Part shown: positions 17,796-26,594 of the stretch, piece after piece | Position numbering within the stretch: the first letter of the stretch is position 1 | Layout of the letters: the number at the start of each line of letters is the position of its first letter | Assembly (NCBI GenBank): GCA_902775555.1 | Contig: CACYMQ010000005.1 | Coordinates: forward strand, 1-64,000 | DNA from: an uncultured Lachnospiraceae bacterium | GTDB taxonomy: Bacteria > Bacillota > Clostridia > Lachnospirales > Lachnospiraceae | Length of the DNA stretch: 64,000 bases | Direction: 5' to 3' | Position numbers and translations under genes: made by a program | The notes under the pieces: model-generated | What the model saw: the letters and a program-made list of their open reading frames with translations, nothing else | Database searches by the model: none | What the model was told of the DNA's origin: nothing

Positions 17796-18496
17796 AAAAA
17801 AGACTGATCATACTGTCTGTCATCCTGGTCCTGCTGGGGGCAGGGGCTTACTACGTAAGCACCTTTAAGCTGGAACGGATCCAGGTGGGAGGCTGTGTTC
17901 TGTCTTCTGAAGAGAAAGTAAAACAGGTGGTGGAGGAAGAGGCTCCTCTCGGAAATATCCTGCTTCTGTGGCTGAAGAATAAGCTGAGCCCCATTCAGGA
18001 CATTCCCTTCGTGGCAAAGCTGGATATCGAGTTCGTGGATAAGAATACACTGGCTGTGACCGTATATGAGAAGTCCGTAGCAGGCTGCATCGAATATATG
18101 GACAGTTATGTGTATTTCGACAGGGACGGGATCGTGCTGGAGACGACACAGGAACAGAAGGAAGGAGTCCCTACCATTGACGGCCTGGACATTGATGTAT
18201 GGAAACTGAATGAGGAGCTGCCGGTTCAGGATAAAGACCGGTTCGGGATGATCCTGAATATCACACAGCTGGTGGAAAAATACGGGCTGTCCATAGACCG
18301 GATCATGTTTACGCGGGAAGGAGAGATCATCCTCAGGCATAAACAGATCGATATCGAACTTGGAGACGGATCCTATCTGACCAACCAGATGATGAATCTG
18401 GGCAGCATATTAATGGGGCTGGAAGGGAAGCACGGAACCCTGTATATGAAGGATTTTCAGTCCGATACTTCCACCGCCAGTTTCAAGGAAAAATAG
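17792..18496 (+). CDS. ftsQ: FtsQ/DivIB-type cell division protein
   Basis: About 234 residues. One N-terminal membrane helix (about residues 4-22) is followed by a POTRA-like domain starting FKLERIQVGGCVLSSEEKV and a beta-rich C-domain (VYFDRDGIVLETT). This is the FtsQ/DivIB plan. The GTG start overlaps the ftsW stop (GTGA) and follows AGGAAGGAGG; longer frames upstream lie inside ftsW. It bridges FtsL and the SEDS/PBP pair at the septum. Confidence 0.87.
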   Translation: MKKRLIILSVILVLLGAGAYYVSTFKLERIQVGGCVLSSEEKVKQVVEEEAPLGNILLLWLKNKLSPIQDIPFVAKLDIEFVDKNTLAVTVYEKSVAGCIEYMDSYVYFDRDGIVLETTQEQKEGVPTIDGLDIDVWKLNEELPVQDKDRFGMILNITQLVEKYGLSIDRIMFTREGEIILRHKQIDIELGDGSYLTNQMMNLGSILMGLEGKHGTLYMKDFQSDTSTASFKEK

Positions 18497-18516
18497 TCAA
18501 AAAAAACAATTTTCTG

Positions 18517-18545
18517 TTGCAGAAACAGAGAAAAACAATTATCAT
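18517..18545 (+). promoter_or_regulatory. Promoter of ftsZ
   Basis: TTGCAG (18517-18522), 17 bp, TATCAT (18540-18545). A palindrome ATCATATATGAT overlaps the -10 box. The AT-rich 112-bp gap between ftsQ and ftsZ suggests ftsZ has its own promoter. Confidence 0.6.
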
Positions 18546-18608
18546 ATATGATGTATGATTAAAAATAGATAATATTAGGTTAGTATTCAATATAAGGAGG
18601 AAGAAACC

Positions 18609-19892
18609 TTGCTTGAGATTAAGTCAAATGATGAGAAGACCCCAGCTCGTATTCTTGTGATCGGAGTCGGTGGTGCAGGAAACAATGCTGTAAACCGGAT
18701 GATCGATGAAAATGTTGAAGGTGTGGAGCTGATCGCGATCAATACAGATAAACAGGCGCTGTCACTGAGCCGCGCTACCACAAAGATCCAGATCGGCGAG
18801 AAGCTGACCAAGGGTCTTGGTGCAGGAGCTAAGCCCGAGATCGGTGCAAGCGCTGTTGAAGAGAATAGAGAAGAGATCAATGATATCATCAAGGATTCCG
18901 ATATGGTATTCGTAACCTGCGGTATGGGCGGAGGTACCGGTACAGGTGCCGCACCGGTAGTTGCAGAGATCGCACGGAATCTTGGGATCCTTACCGTAGG
19001 TGTGGTTACAAAGCCCTTCTCCTTCGAAGGAAAGCCGCGTATGAACAACGCACTGAACGGAATTGCAAAGCTTCGTGAAAATGTAGATACCCTGATCGTT
19101 ATCCCGAATGACAAGCTGCTTCAGATCTGTGATAAGCGTACCAGCATTCCGGATGCGCTGAAGAAAGCGGATGAAGTACTTCAGCAGGGTGTTCAGGGTG
19201 TAACGGACCTGATCAATAAGCCGGGTCTCATCAACCTGGACTTTGCAGATATCCAGACCGTTATGCGTGATAAGGGTGTTGCCCATATCGGTATCGGCCA
19301 GGCGTCCGGTGATAACAAGGCGGTTGATGCCATCAAGCAGGCTATGGATTCCCCGCTTCTGGAGACGACCGTAAACGGCGCTTCCGACATCATCGTAAAC
19401 TTCTCCGGAAATGTAGGTATCGTAGAGGCATACGATGCGATCACATATCTGACCGAGCAGGCAGGAGACGAGGCAAATATCATCTTCGGTACGGTTGACA
19501 ATGATGTAGCAGGTGAGGATGTAAGCATCACCATCATCGCAACCGGACTTGAGGAAGGCGGAAAAGGCGGCCGGGTTACACTCCCGAAGAAGAGCGTACA
19601 TCAGGAACTGAAGACACCCGGTTCCTCTGAGCCCATCGTAAAGAATCCCATCTTCGGTTCCAAGCCGAAGACCGGAGTTCAGCCGATCCCGTTAAATATC
19701 AATCTGAATCAGCCGCAGGCTACAGCACCGGCACCGAAGGTAGCAGTAACTCCCGCACCGGTGGTTAAGCCCGTGACAGCAGCACCTGCACCTGCACCTG
19801 TTGTACAGGAAGCAGCGCCGGCGCCGGCACCGGCTCCCGCAACACAGAAGGGTGCAGGGATCAAGATTCCCGATTTCCTGAAGAGAGGCTGA
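18609..19892 (+). CDS. ftsZ: Cell division GTPase FtsZ
   Basis: 427 residues. The tubulin signature [10 protein letters not shown] is at 107-116, with [13 protein letters not shown] in the N-terminal nucleotide site and NLDFADI before the T7 loop. The globular domain ends near 320. A Pro/Ala-rich linker with repeated APAPAP stretches follows, then the conserved C-terminal peptide IPDFLKRG, which binds FtsA/SepF-type partners. The start is TTG after AAGGAGG. It polymerises into the division ring. A strong terminator separates it from the next gene. Confidence 0.98.
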   Translation: MLEIKSNDEKTPARILVIGVGGAGNNAVNRMIDENVEGVELIAINTDKQALSLSRATTKIQIGEKLTKGLGAGAKPEIGASAVEENREEINDIIKDSDMVFVTCGMGGGTGTGAAPVVAEIARNLGILTVGVVTKPFSFEGKPRMNNALNGIAKLRENVDTLIVIPNDKLLQICDKRTSIPDALKKADEVLQQGVQGVTDLINKPGLINLDFADIQTVMRDKGVAHIGIGQASGDNKAVDAIKQAMDSPLLETTVNGASDIIVNFSGNVGIVEAYDAITYLTEQAGDEANIIFGTVDNDVAGEDVSITIIATGLEEGGKGGRVTLPKKSVHQELKTPGSSEPIVKNPIFGSKPKTGVQPIPLNINLNQPQATAPAPKVAVTPAPVVKPVTAAPAPAPVVQEAAPAPAPAPATQKGAGIKIPDFLKRG

Positions 19893-19916
19893 CATTTCAA
19901 ATAGGATACAAGAAGA

Positions 19917-19955
19917 GAGCACGACGTTAAAATTAACGCCGTGCTCTTTTATTTT
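19917..19955 (+). terminator. Terminator after ftsZ
   Basis: GAGCACGACGTTA pairs with TAACGCCGTGCTC (12 of 13) over AAAT, followed by TTTTATTTT. Confidence 0.92.
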
Positions 19956-20035
19956 GCCCTGAAATGTTGTAAAATAAGTCTCGTGTATGCGCCTTCGGGC
20001 GGGACCATAGATTAAGAAAAGGACGGACGAAGGAT

Positions 20036-20860
20036 ATGGAAAAGGATCGTTCCGTAGCTATTATAGAGGAAATGAGAGGCCGGGTGAAGGAGGGACAGAG
20101 TTTTCCTCTTCAACCGGCAAAGGTTGTTCTTCCCAGGGAGGAGATGCTGGAGCTCCTTGATCAGCTGGAGGGCACAGTCCGGGAGGAACTGAAGGCCTAT
20201 CGTGAGGTCACGGACCGGAGAGCCAAGATCCTGAACGATACCAAAAAAGAGGCAGAGAAGATCCTCTTTGAAGCGGAGAAGAGTGCGAGCAGGATCCGTG
20301 TCACCAAGCGGAGAGAGGGAGAGCCTCTCAATTTCTCGCCGGCGGAAATGGATGCCGAGGAGAAGAAAGCGCTTCGCACAGCGGGAGATATCTATGCGGC
20401 ATCACTCATCTATACGGATGAAATGCTGACAGAGGTGGACCATCTCCTGGCAGATGCATTTGACCAGTTGGATCAGGAATATAAAGCCATGCAGGGAATG
20501 CTCCAGGATAAGATGAACGCGATCACCGAGAACAAAACCGAACTGCTCCGTTCTCTGAATTCCCTTACCAGGGATGACCGGTATGCCCAGATCATGGAAC
20601 TGTCCCAACTTTTGTCGGTGGAGCTTTACCGCGAGAAGCAGAAGCAGCGGGCTCGGGAGAAGGAGAAAGCCAGCCAGATGGAGATCCGGTTCGACGGAGA
20701 GGAGTCTTTGGGCGTGCAGCCGGATGATCCGCAGAAGGAAGAGCGTATCCCCGTAAATACCGACGGTTCCCCCATCAATCCGGACAGGAATGCGGTGGGA
20801 ACCGACAGACCAGCCATTAATCCGGACCGGACTCCGGTGAAGAAGGAAAAAGAAAGGTAG
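20036..20860 (+). CDS. Coiled-coil protein of unknown function next to ftsZ
   Basis: 274 residues, no family recognised with confidence. Residues ~40-95 and 100-220 are long charged helices (heptad-like, e.g. ILNDTKKEAEKILFEAEKSA), resembling the stalk b-subunit or DivIVA-like style. The last 45 residues hold three INPDR/VGTDR-type units rich in Pro and Asp, probably disordered. There is no membrane segment. It starts 143 bp after ftsZ, beyond a terminator, and is 4 bp before the thioesterase gene. A role in division or envelope shape is only suggested by position. Confidence 0.7.
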   Translation: MEKDRSVAIIEEMRGRVKEGQSFPLQPAKVVLPREEMLELLDQLEGTVREELKAYREVTDRRAKILNDTKKEAEKILFEAEKSASRIRVTKRREGEPLNFSPAEMDAEEKKALRTAGDIYAASLIYTDEMLTEVDHLLADAFDQLDQEYKAMQGMLQDKMNAITENKTELLRSLNSLTRDDRYAQIMELSQLLSVELYREKQKQRAREKEKASQMEIRFDGEESLGVQPDDPQKEERIPVNTDGSPINPDRNAVGTDRPAINPDRTPVKKEKER

Positions 20861-20864
20861 TACC

Positions 20865-21293
20865 ATGAAGCAGTTACAGCCGTACAGGCGCAGGATCAAT
20901 TACTATGAGACGGATCAGATGCAGGTCGTGCATCATTCCAATTATGCCAGATATCTGGAGGAAGCAAGACTGGATATGATGGAGCAGGCCGGTCTGGCCT
21001 ATGACAAGCTGGAGGAGCTGGGGATCATCATTCCGGTTCTGGAGCTGCATGATTATTATTCGTATGCCCTGCATTTCGGGGACACGGTTGAGATCCATGC
21101 GCACATCACACGCCTGACTCCCGTTCGCTTTCATCTGAAATATGAGATCAAAAGCATGGAAGGTCAGCTGCTTCATACGGCGGAAACCAGTCATGGATTC
21201 GTTGATACGGATTTTCGTCCCATGAACCTGAAGAAGAAATATCCTGAGATTTATGAGAATCTGCAGCAGTATGTGGAGGATGAACCATTATGA
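20865..21293 (+). CDS. YbgC/4HBT-family acyl-CoA thioesterase
   Basis: 142 residues, one hotdog fold. The motif YYETDQMQVVHHSNYARYLE near residues 10-30 carries the catalytic Asp and the HxNY block of the 4-hydroxybenzoyl-CoA thioesterase family. Substrate cannot be told from sequence. It sits 4 bp after the coiled-coil gene and overlaps metF by four bases (ATGA), so all three are one transcript. Confidence 0.88.
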   Translation: MKQLQPYRRRINYYETDQMQVVHHSNYARYLEEARLDMMEQAGLAYDKLEELGIIIPVLELHDYYSYALHFGDTVEIHAHITRLTPVRFHLKYEIKSMEGQLLHTAETSHGFVDTDFRPMNLKKKYPEIYENLQQYVEDEPL

Positions 21294-22150
21294 TACGCAA
21301 CAAATATACCGGGGAAGATGTGATATTCTCCTGCGAGGTCTTTCCGCCGAAGAGAGATGATGATATCTATGAGATCTTTCAGACACTGGATGCGATCGAG
21401 GACCTGAAACCGGATTATATCAGTGTCACCTATGGTGCGGGTGGCAGCAACAGTAAGAAGACAGCCAAGATTGCGTCCTATATACAGAATGTCTGTGATG
21501 TAGAGGCACTGGCCCATATGACAGCAGTAGGAATGACCAGAGAGAATCTGGCAGAGCGGCTGGGTGAACTGCAGAAGAAAGCGGTAAAGCGGATCCTGGC
21601 TCTCCGCGGAGATAAGCCGAGAACCATGACAGAGGAAGAGTTTGAGGGACGTGAGTTCCGGTATGCTTCCGAACTCATCCGTGAGATCCGGGACTTTGGA
21701 GACTTCCATATAGCTGCAGCCTGCTATCCGGAGAAACATCCGGAGTCGCCGGATGTGGAGACCGATCTTCGGTACCTGAAGGAGAAATGTGATCTGGGAG
21801 TGGAAGAACTGATCACGCAGATGTTCTTCGATAATGAGAAATTCTACCGGTTCCGTGAGAAACTGGATCAGATCGGGATCCGTGCTTCGTTGCATGCAGG
21901 GATCATGCCCATCACCAAGGTGAATCAGCTGGGAACCAGCGTTTCTCTGTCAGGTTCCTCGGTACCTACGGCGCTATCCAATCTCATCGCAAAATATGCG
22001 GAGGATCCGGCCGGCATGCGGCAGGCGGGGATCGAGTATGCGATCCGCCAGGTGGAGGATCTGATGAAACACGGTGTCACGGGCATCCACATTTATTCCA
22101 TGAACAAGGCGGATGTGACAAGGGAGATCTACAGCGAGATCGCAGGATAG
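21290..22150 (+). CDS. metF: 5,10-methylenetetrahydrofolate reductase
   Basis: 286 residues, TIM-barrel flavoprotein. SCEVFPPK near residue 16 holds the catalytic Glu, YGAGGS lies at about 48-53, and GVTGIHIYSMNKAD is the C-terminal block. It reduces methylene-THF to methyl-THF for methionine synthesis and, in acetogenic relatives, for the methyl branch. It ends in a long terminator hairpin shared with the minus-strand gene beyond. Confidence 0.94.
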   Translation: MIRNKYTGEDVIFSCEVFPPKRDDDIYEIFQTLDAIEDLKPDYISVTYGAGGSNSKKTAKIASYIQNVCDVEALAHMTAVGMTRENLAERLGELQKKAVKRILALRGDKPRTMTEEEFEGREFRYASELIREIRDFGDFHIAAACYPEKHPESPDVETDLRYLKEKCDLGVEELITQMFFDNEKFYRFREKLDQIGIRASLHAGIMPITKVNQLGTSVSLSGSSVPTALSNLIAKYAEDPAGMRQAGIEYAIRQVEDLMKHGVTGIHIYSMNKADVTREIYSEIAG

Positions 22151-22182
22151 CACATAATATAGCGCATAACATAGCATATAAC

Positions 22183-22232
22183 AGGACCCATGGAGGACCG
22201 CGATAACGGCCTTCATGGGTCCTTTGTTTTTG
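22183..22232. terminator. Terminator between metF and the convergent diguanylate cyclase gene
   Basis: AGGACCCATG pairs with CATGGGTCCT (ten of ten), with GGCC-type pairs inside the loop, and TTTGTTTTTG follows on the plus strand. Confidence 0.85.
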
Positions 22233-22276
22233 TCATGATCCTGATACAGGTCGAAGTTAATGGCACTTCGTGGTTT

Positions 22277-24604
22277 TCAGGAATCCTTCTGCTCCTTTAC
22301 CACGTTCTTTCTCTTGCGCCGTTTATTGATGTACAGCTTCTCGTCCGCCTTGATCATCAGCTCCTCGGCATCCTGGACACCGCTGCACTGGAACTCCATC
22401 AGCCCGATGCTGCATTCGATGTAGTAAGGCTTATTACAGTTTTTGTTCAGCTTGTTCTCCTGCTTGTTCAGGGAATCCTTCAGTTTCTTCGTGCCTGCGG
22501 AATCGATCCCGACAACGCAGATGGCGAATTCGTCACCGCCGATCCGGGCAATGATGGAATCCGGCGGCATGACATTTTGAAGCGTATCCGCGATGGTCCG
22601 GAGGGCGAAGTCCCCTTCCTTGTGGCCGAAGATATCATTTACCTGTTTCAGATTATCCATATCCACATAGCCGATAACTGCAGGGCAGTCTCTGCTGGAT
22701 ATCGATGTGATCAGCTCCTGCGCCGCCTCGAAGAATCCGCGGCGATTGTAAAGATTGGTAAGCGGATCCGTTATGGACAGGTGGTTCAGAAGGTCGTTCT
22801 TCTCCCGGATCTCGTTCATGCTGGACTCCAGACGGTTCTGGATCGCGATCTGCTGCCGCATCAGATCCATGAATTTCATGGAGGTGCCCAACTGAAGCGT
22901 GGTGGAATAGATCTGATTGAAGTTCTGCAGGGATGTCTCGCTGACGAACAGGCCGTGCTGGACTTCATTTGTAAAGATCGGAGTAATGGTCAGGGTGTGA
23001 CGCCTGTTGTTGGGCGTGTATTTGTTCTGGAAGATCATGGAGGAGGGGAGGATCCGCTCGTCTCCGGAGAAAACCGTGGTCTTCCCGTCCAGCATACATG
23101 CCTGGAACAGTACATAATCCGGGATCTGCCAGGTCCCGTTCGGCAGCTGCTGCGCCGGCTTGTCATACAGATAGATGTAGGAACTCTGGAAACCGTTGTT
23201 CTTGTACAGTTTATCCATGATAAGGGAGAAGCACAGTTCTTCGTTTCCGCTGGAGATCAGCGTGTCCCTTGTTATGTAAACTGAACCCCAGATGCTGCTC
23301 TTATGAGCATGTACGGTGGAAACCAGTTCCCGGGACATGGAGAAGGACAGCTCCGACTGGACCGCGTTCAGCATGGAATTGATCCGGACCCTTTTGGCTG
23401 ACGGGATATTCAGGTTCGCTATAAATTCCGAGAGAACCCGTATGGTGCTCGCCAGCTTGACGTAGGAGAAGTAGAAATTGATCACTTCGTCACTGAGTAC
23501 CGAATGGAATTCATCCAACAACTGGGTGATCGATATGCTCCGCCTCTGAAAAATGGGACGGAGAAAATGCAGGATGAAAGGATCCAGAAGTTCAAATAAC
23601 CGTTCAGAGTAGAAACTGGAATAGTAATGCTTCAGGAAGAGATCCTTGAATTCCTTCAGAAGGATCTCGGGTGTGGCTGTGGGCAGGGAAGAGTTCACCC
23701 GCTTCAGATACTCGGGATCTGCTGCGGGATTACATCCGCAGGAGATACGCACCACCAGGCTGGACGGAAGGGAAGTGATGCTGGTCTTTCCGGTCCGGAC
23801 CAGTTCGATGGCCTGATGTATGGAATTATAACCGAGTTCCATGATCTTGTTGTCGACGGTGGTCAGTGCCGGAGAATGGGATGCGGCGGTCGGTGCATTG
23901 TCAAATCCCGCAACCAGGATATCCTTTCCGATCTTAAGGCCGCGCTTCATGATGGCGTTGTATCCGCCGATGGTCATGGTATCATTTGCAAAGATGATTG
24001 CTTCCAGATCGGGGTTATTGGTCAGAAGCCGGTCCACGATCTTGTCGCTGAACTCGGAGAAATCGCCATAGACGACCCGCTTCGGATCATAGGCGATCCC
24101 GTTTTCTTCCAGGACCTGGCGGTAAACGGCCAGTCTCTCCCGGGCATCATCATTTTCCTTACGGCCGCTTACGAAGCCGATCTTCCTCTTTCCGTGATGT
24201 TTGATCATATGCTCCACTTCTTCGCGCATACCCGGCTTGCCGTCCGTGTAGAGCGACGGATATCCCTCCACGGGGATCTCAAGAGTCAGGATCGGTACAT
24301 TGAACTGGCGAAGGAAGGAATGGATGTCCGCCACGGAAAGGAAGCTTCCGATGGAACCGATGGATACGATCAGCGCATCCAGTGTCTTCCGGGAAGCATA
24401 GTAGAATATGGAATTGTACTGATAATCATATTTTGCATTGACGGGATCGTTATAAGAAGCATTCAGATACATGCCCGGAAAAATGATGAGATTGACATCT
24501 GCTTCCCTGGCAGCATATTCCACGCCCTTGCAGATCTCAAAGGCGTAATCATTATCCAGATGACAGGTAAAAAAGCCGATATTCAGCCTGTGGTCAGATT
24601 TCAT
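22277..24604 (-). CDS. Diguanylate cyclase with a LacI-type sugar-binding sensor domain
   Basis: 775 residues, no signal peptide or clear membrane helix, so cytoplasmic. Residues ~8-275 look like the periplasmic-binding-protein fold used as effector domain by LacI regulators (NIGFFTCHLDNDYAFEICKG; FVSGRKENDDARERLAVY; IFANDTMTIGGYNAI). A helical, partly coiled middle (~300-620) leads to a C-terminal GGDEF domain. The active-site loop IGGDEF is intact (GGDEF 689-693), and the substrate region DPLTNLYNRRGFF is present. The usual inhibitory RxxD just before it is not obvious (PPDS). It should make c-di-GMP in response to a small ligand. It is convergent with metF and divergent from purM. Confidence 0.9.
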   Translation of the reverse strand: MKSDHRLNIGFFTCHLDNDYAFEICKGVEYAAREADVNLIIFPGMYLNASYNDPVNAKYDYQYNSIFYYASRKTLDALIVSIGSIGSFLSVADIHSFLRQFNVPILTLEIPVEGYPSLYTDGKPGMREEVEHMIKHHGKRKIGFVSGRKENDDARERLAVYRQVLEENGIAYDPKRVVYGDFSEFSDKIVDRLLTNNPDLEAIIFANDTMTIGGYNAIMKRGLKIGKDILVAGFDNAPTAASHSPALTTVDNKIMELGYNSIHQAIELVRTGKTSITSLPSSLVVRISCGCNPAADPEYLKRVNSSLPTATPEILLKEFKDLFLKHYYSSFYSERLFELLDPFILHFLRPIFQRRSISITQLLDEFHSVLSDEVINFYFSYVKLASTIRVLSEFIANLNIPSAKRVRINSMLNAVQSELSFSMSRELVSTVHAHKSSIWGSVYITRDTLISSGNEELCFSLIMDKLYKNNGFQSSYIYLYDKPAQQLPNGTWQIPDYVLFQACMLDGKTTVFSGDERILPSSMIFQNKYTPNNRRHTLTITPIFTNEVQHGLFVSETSLQNFNQIYSTTLQLGTSMKFMDLMRQQIAIQNRLESSMNEIREKNDLLNHLSITDPLTNLYNRRGFFEAAQELITSISSRDCPAVIGYVDMDNLKQVNDIFGHKEGDFALRTIADTLQNVMPPDSIIARIGGDEFAICVVGIDSAGTKKLKDSLNKQENKLNKNCNKPYYIECSIGLMEFQCSGVQDAEELMIKADEKLYINKRRKRKNVVKEQKDS

Positions 24605-24759
24605 ATGCCTACCCCCGATTTGTGAACGGAAAACTCTTAAAATACCTGATGTGGTTTCTTGACATATACACTTATGATTGTAACATAAAGGGACGTTTGA
24701 TACAACAGAACAAAATGGGAGACTGACGGGAAATACGGGAGAAAAATGGGTCTTCGCGG

Positions 24760-24788
24760 TTTACAAAAAGGTCACCATCATCTATAAT
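24760..24788 (+). promoter_or_regulatory. Promoter of the purM-purN-purD-clpC-like unit
   Basis: TTTACA (24760-24765), 17 bp, TATAAT (24783-24788), 44 bp before the purM start. The rest of the 228-bp divergent gap (24605-24832) is AT-rich with an additional TTGACA near 24659 of unclear use; no purine riboswitch was seen. Confidence 0.65.
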
Positions 24789-24832
24789 GGGAACGTACTT
24801 TTTGAACCTGAGACCCTAAGGAGGATCAAAAC

Positions 24833-25858
24833 ATGGATTATAAGAATTCCGGTGTTGACATTGAGGCGGGCTACAAGTCGGTTGAACTGATGAAAGAGCA
24901 TATTCGGAAGACGACAAGAGCGGAAGTGCTGGGCGGCATAGGAGGCTTTGCCGGAGCATTTGATCTAAGCGCCATCAAGAATATGGAGGAGCCTGTGCTT
25001 CTGTCCGGAACAGACGGCTGCGGTACCAAGGTGAAGCTGGCTTTTGTCATGGATAAGCATGATACCATAGGCATCGATGCAGTGGCTATGTGTGTCAATG
25101 ATATCGCCTGCTCCGGCGGCGAACCGCTGTTCTTCCTGGATTATATCGCATGCGGTAAGAACTTCCCCGAGAAGATCGCTGCCATCGTCAGCGGTGTGGC
25201 CGAGGGCTGCCGTCAGGCGGGGGCTGCACTGATCGGAGGAGAGACAGCCGAGCATCCGGGCCTGATGGAGGAGGATGAGTATGATCTGGCAGGCTTTGCA
25301 GTGGGCGTGGTTGAAAAGAAGGAAATGATCACAGGCGCCGGCATCGTTCCCGGTGACACACTGATCGGTATCGCGTCCAGCGGAGTTCATTCCAACGGAT
25401 TCTCCCTGGTTCGAAAGATCTTTGATATGTCCGCGAAGTCACTGGATCGTTATGTGGCTGAGCTTGGAAACACATTGGGTGAGACGCTTCTCACGCCCAC
25501 CCGTATCTATGTAAATGCGCTGAAGAAGGTGAAGGAGGCGGGGATCACCATTAAGGGAACCAGCCATATCACCGGTGGGGGATTCTATGAGAATATCCCG
25601 AGGATGCTCCCCAAGGGGATCGCGGCTGAGATAAAGAAGGACAGCTATGAGGTTCCTCCGATCTTCCGGATCATGGCGCGTGAAGGCAAGGTGGAAGAGC
25701 AGGTAATGTACAATACCTACAACATGGGTATCGGTATGGTGCTTGCCGTTCGCCCGGAGGATGCGGACCGCACCGTTGCGGCTCTTGCAGAGGCAGGGGA
25801 TCCCGCTTATATCCTGGGTGAGACCGTGGCTTCCGATGAGGGAGTGATCCTGCTGTAA
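24833..25858 (+). CDS. purM: Phosphoribosylformylglycinamidine cyclo-ligase
   Basis: 341 residues. PurM/SelD-family features: SGTDGCGTKVKLAF near residue 60, VNDIACSGGEPLFFLDY near 90, and GGETAEHPG in the ATP site; HITGGGFYENIPR lies in the C-half. It closes the imidazole ring to give AIR. AAGGAGG precedes the ATG. First gene of the purine set. Confidence 0.96.
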   Translation: MDYKNSGVDIEAGYKSVELMKEHIRKTTRAEVLGGIGGFAGAFDLSAIKNMEEPVLLSGTDGCGTKVKLAFVMDKHDTIGIDAVAMCVNDIACSGGEPLFFLDYIACGKNFPEKIAAIVSGVAEGCRQAGAALIGGETAEHPGLMEEDEYDLAGFAVGVVEKKEMITGAGIVPGDTLIGIASSGVHSNGFSLVRKIFDMSAKSLDRYVAELGNTLGETLLTPTRIYVNALKKVKEAGITIKGTSHITGGGFYENIPRMLPKGIAAEIKKDSYEVPPIFRIMAREGKVEEQVMYNTYNMGIGMVLAVRPEDADRTVAALAEAGDPAYILGETVASDEGVILL

Positions 25859-25913
25859 GAAGGCAGCGGGACATTGCTGTAAGAAGCGGAACATGAAGTA
25901 AGAGAGGGAAGAT

Positions 25914-26516
25914 ATGCTTAGAGTCTTGGTTCTGGTGTCCGGCGGGGGTACGAACCTGCAGGCCATCATCGATGGGGTGGCGGACGGCACCATACAGAAT
26001 ACGGAGCTGGTGGGTGTCATCAGCAACAATCCCGGAGTTTTCGCACTGGAACGTGCGGAGAAAGCGGGGATTCCCGCTGAGGTGGTCAGTCCGAAGGAAT
26101 ATCCGGACCGTGCAGCATTTCACAGGGCATTCCTTGAAGCGGTGGATTCCTATCGACCGGATCTCATCGTTCTGGCAGGCTTTCTGGTGGTCATTCCACC
26201 GGAAATGATAGAGAAATACGAGCGGCGGATCATCAATATCCATCCGTCCCTGATCCCGTCCTTCTGCGGAACGGGGTATTACGGATTAAAGGTGCATGAG
26301 GCAGCGCTGGCCCGGGGAGTGAAGGTCTCCGGAGCAACGGTACATTTTGTGGACAGTGGGACGGATACAGGCCCCATTCTCCTGCAGAAGCCCGTCGCGG
26401 TGCTTCCGGATGATACACCGAAGGTTTTGCAGCGTCGGATCATGGAGGAGGCGGAATGGAAGATCCTGCCCCAGGCCATCAATGACATAGCAACGGGAAA
26501 GATACAATTGGGATGA
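25914..26516 (+). CDS. purN: Phosphoribosylglycinamide formyltransferase
   Basis: 200 residues. VLVSGGGTNLQAIID at the N-terminus, INIHPSLIPSFCG (with the catalytic Asn/His block) near 105, and HFVDSGTDTGPIL near 143 match the folate-dependent PurN family. It formylates GAR with 10-formyl-THF. Located between purM and purD. Confidence 0.95.
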   Translation: MLRVLVLVSGGGTNLQAIIDGVADGTIQNTELVGVISNNPGVFALERAEKAGIPAEVVSPKEYPDRAAFHRAFLEAVDSYRPDLIVLAGFLVVIPPEMIEKYERRIINIHPSLIPSFCGTGYYGLKVHEAALARGVKVSGATVHFVDSGTDTGPILLQKPVAVLPDDTPKVLQRRIMEEAEWKILPQAINDIATGKIQLG

Positions 26517-26594
26517 CCGGTTTCGTTCCGGCCGGAGGGCAGGTGCTTTTCAGGGGATCTGCCGAATGATAAAGATGATAACAGGAGAAAGACT

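Noticed and set aside
22190-23284. Long plus-strand open frame over the diguanylate cyclase
   Set aside because: It is antisense to a protein with clear GGDEF and sensor domains and has no family-like pattern or ribosome site.
24605-24832. Purine riboswitch before purM
   Set aside because: The gap has a promoter but no three-way-junction core or matching loop sequences.
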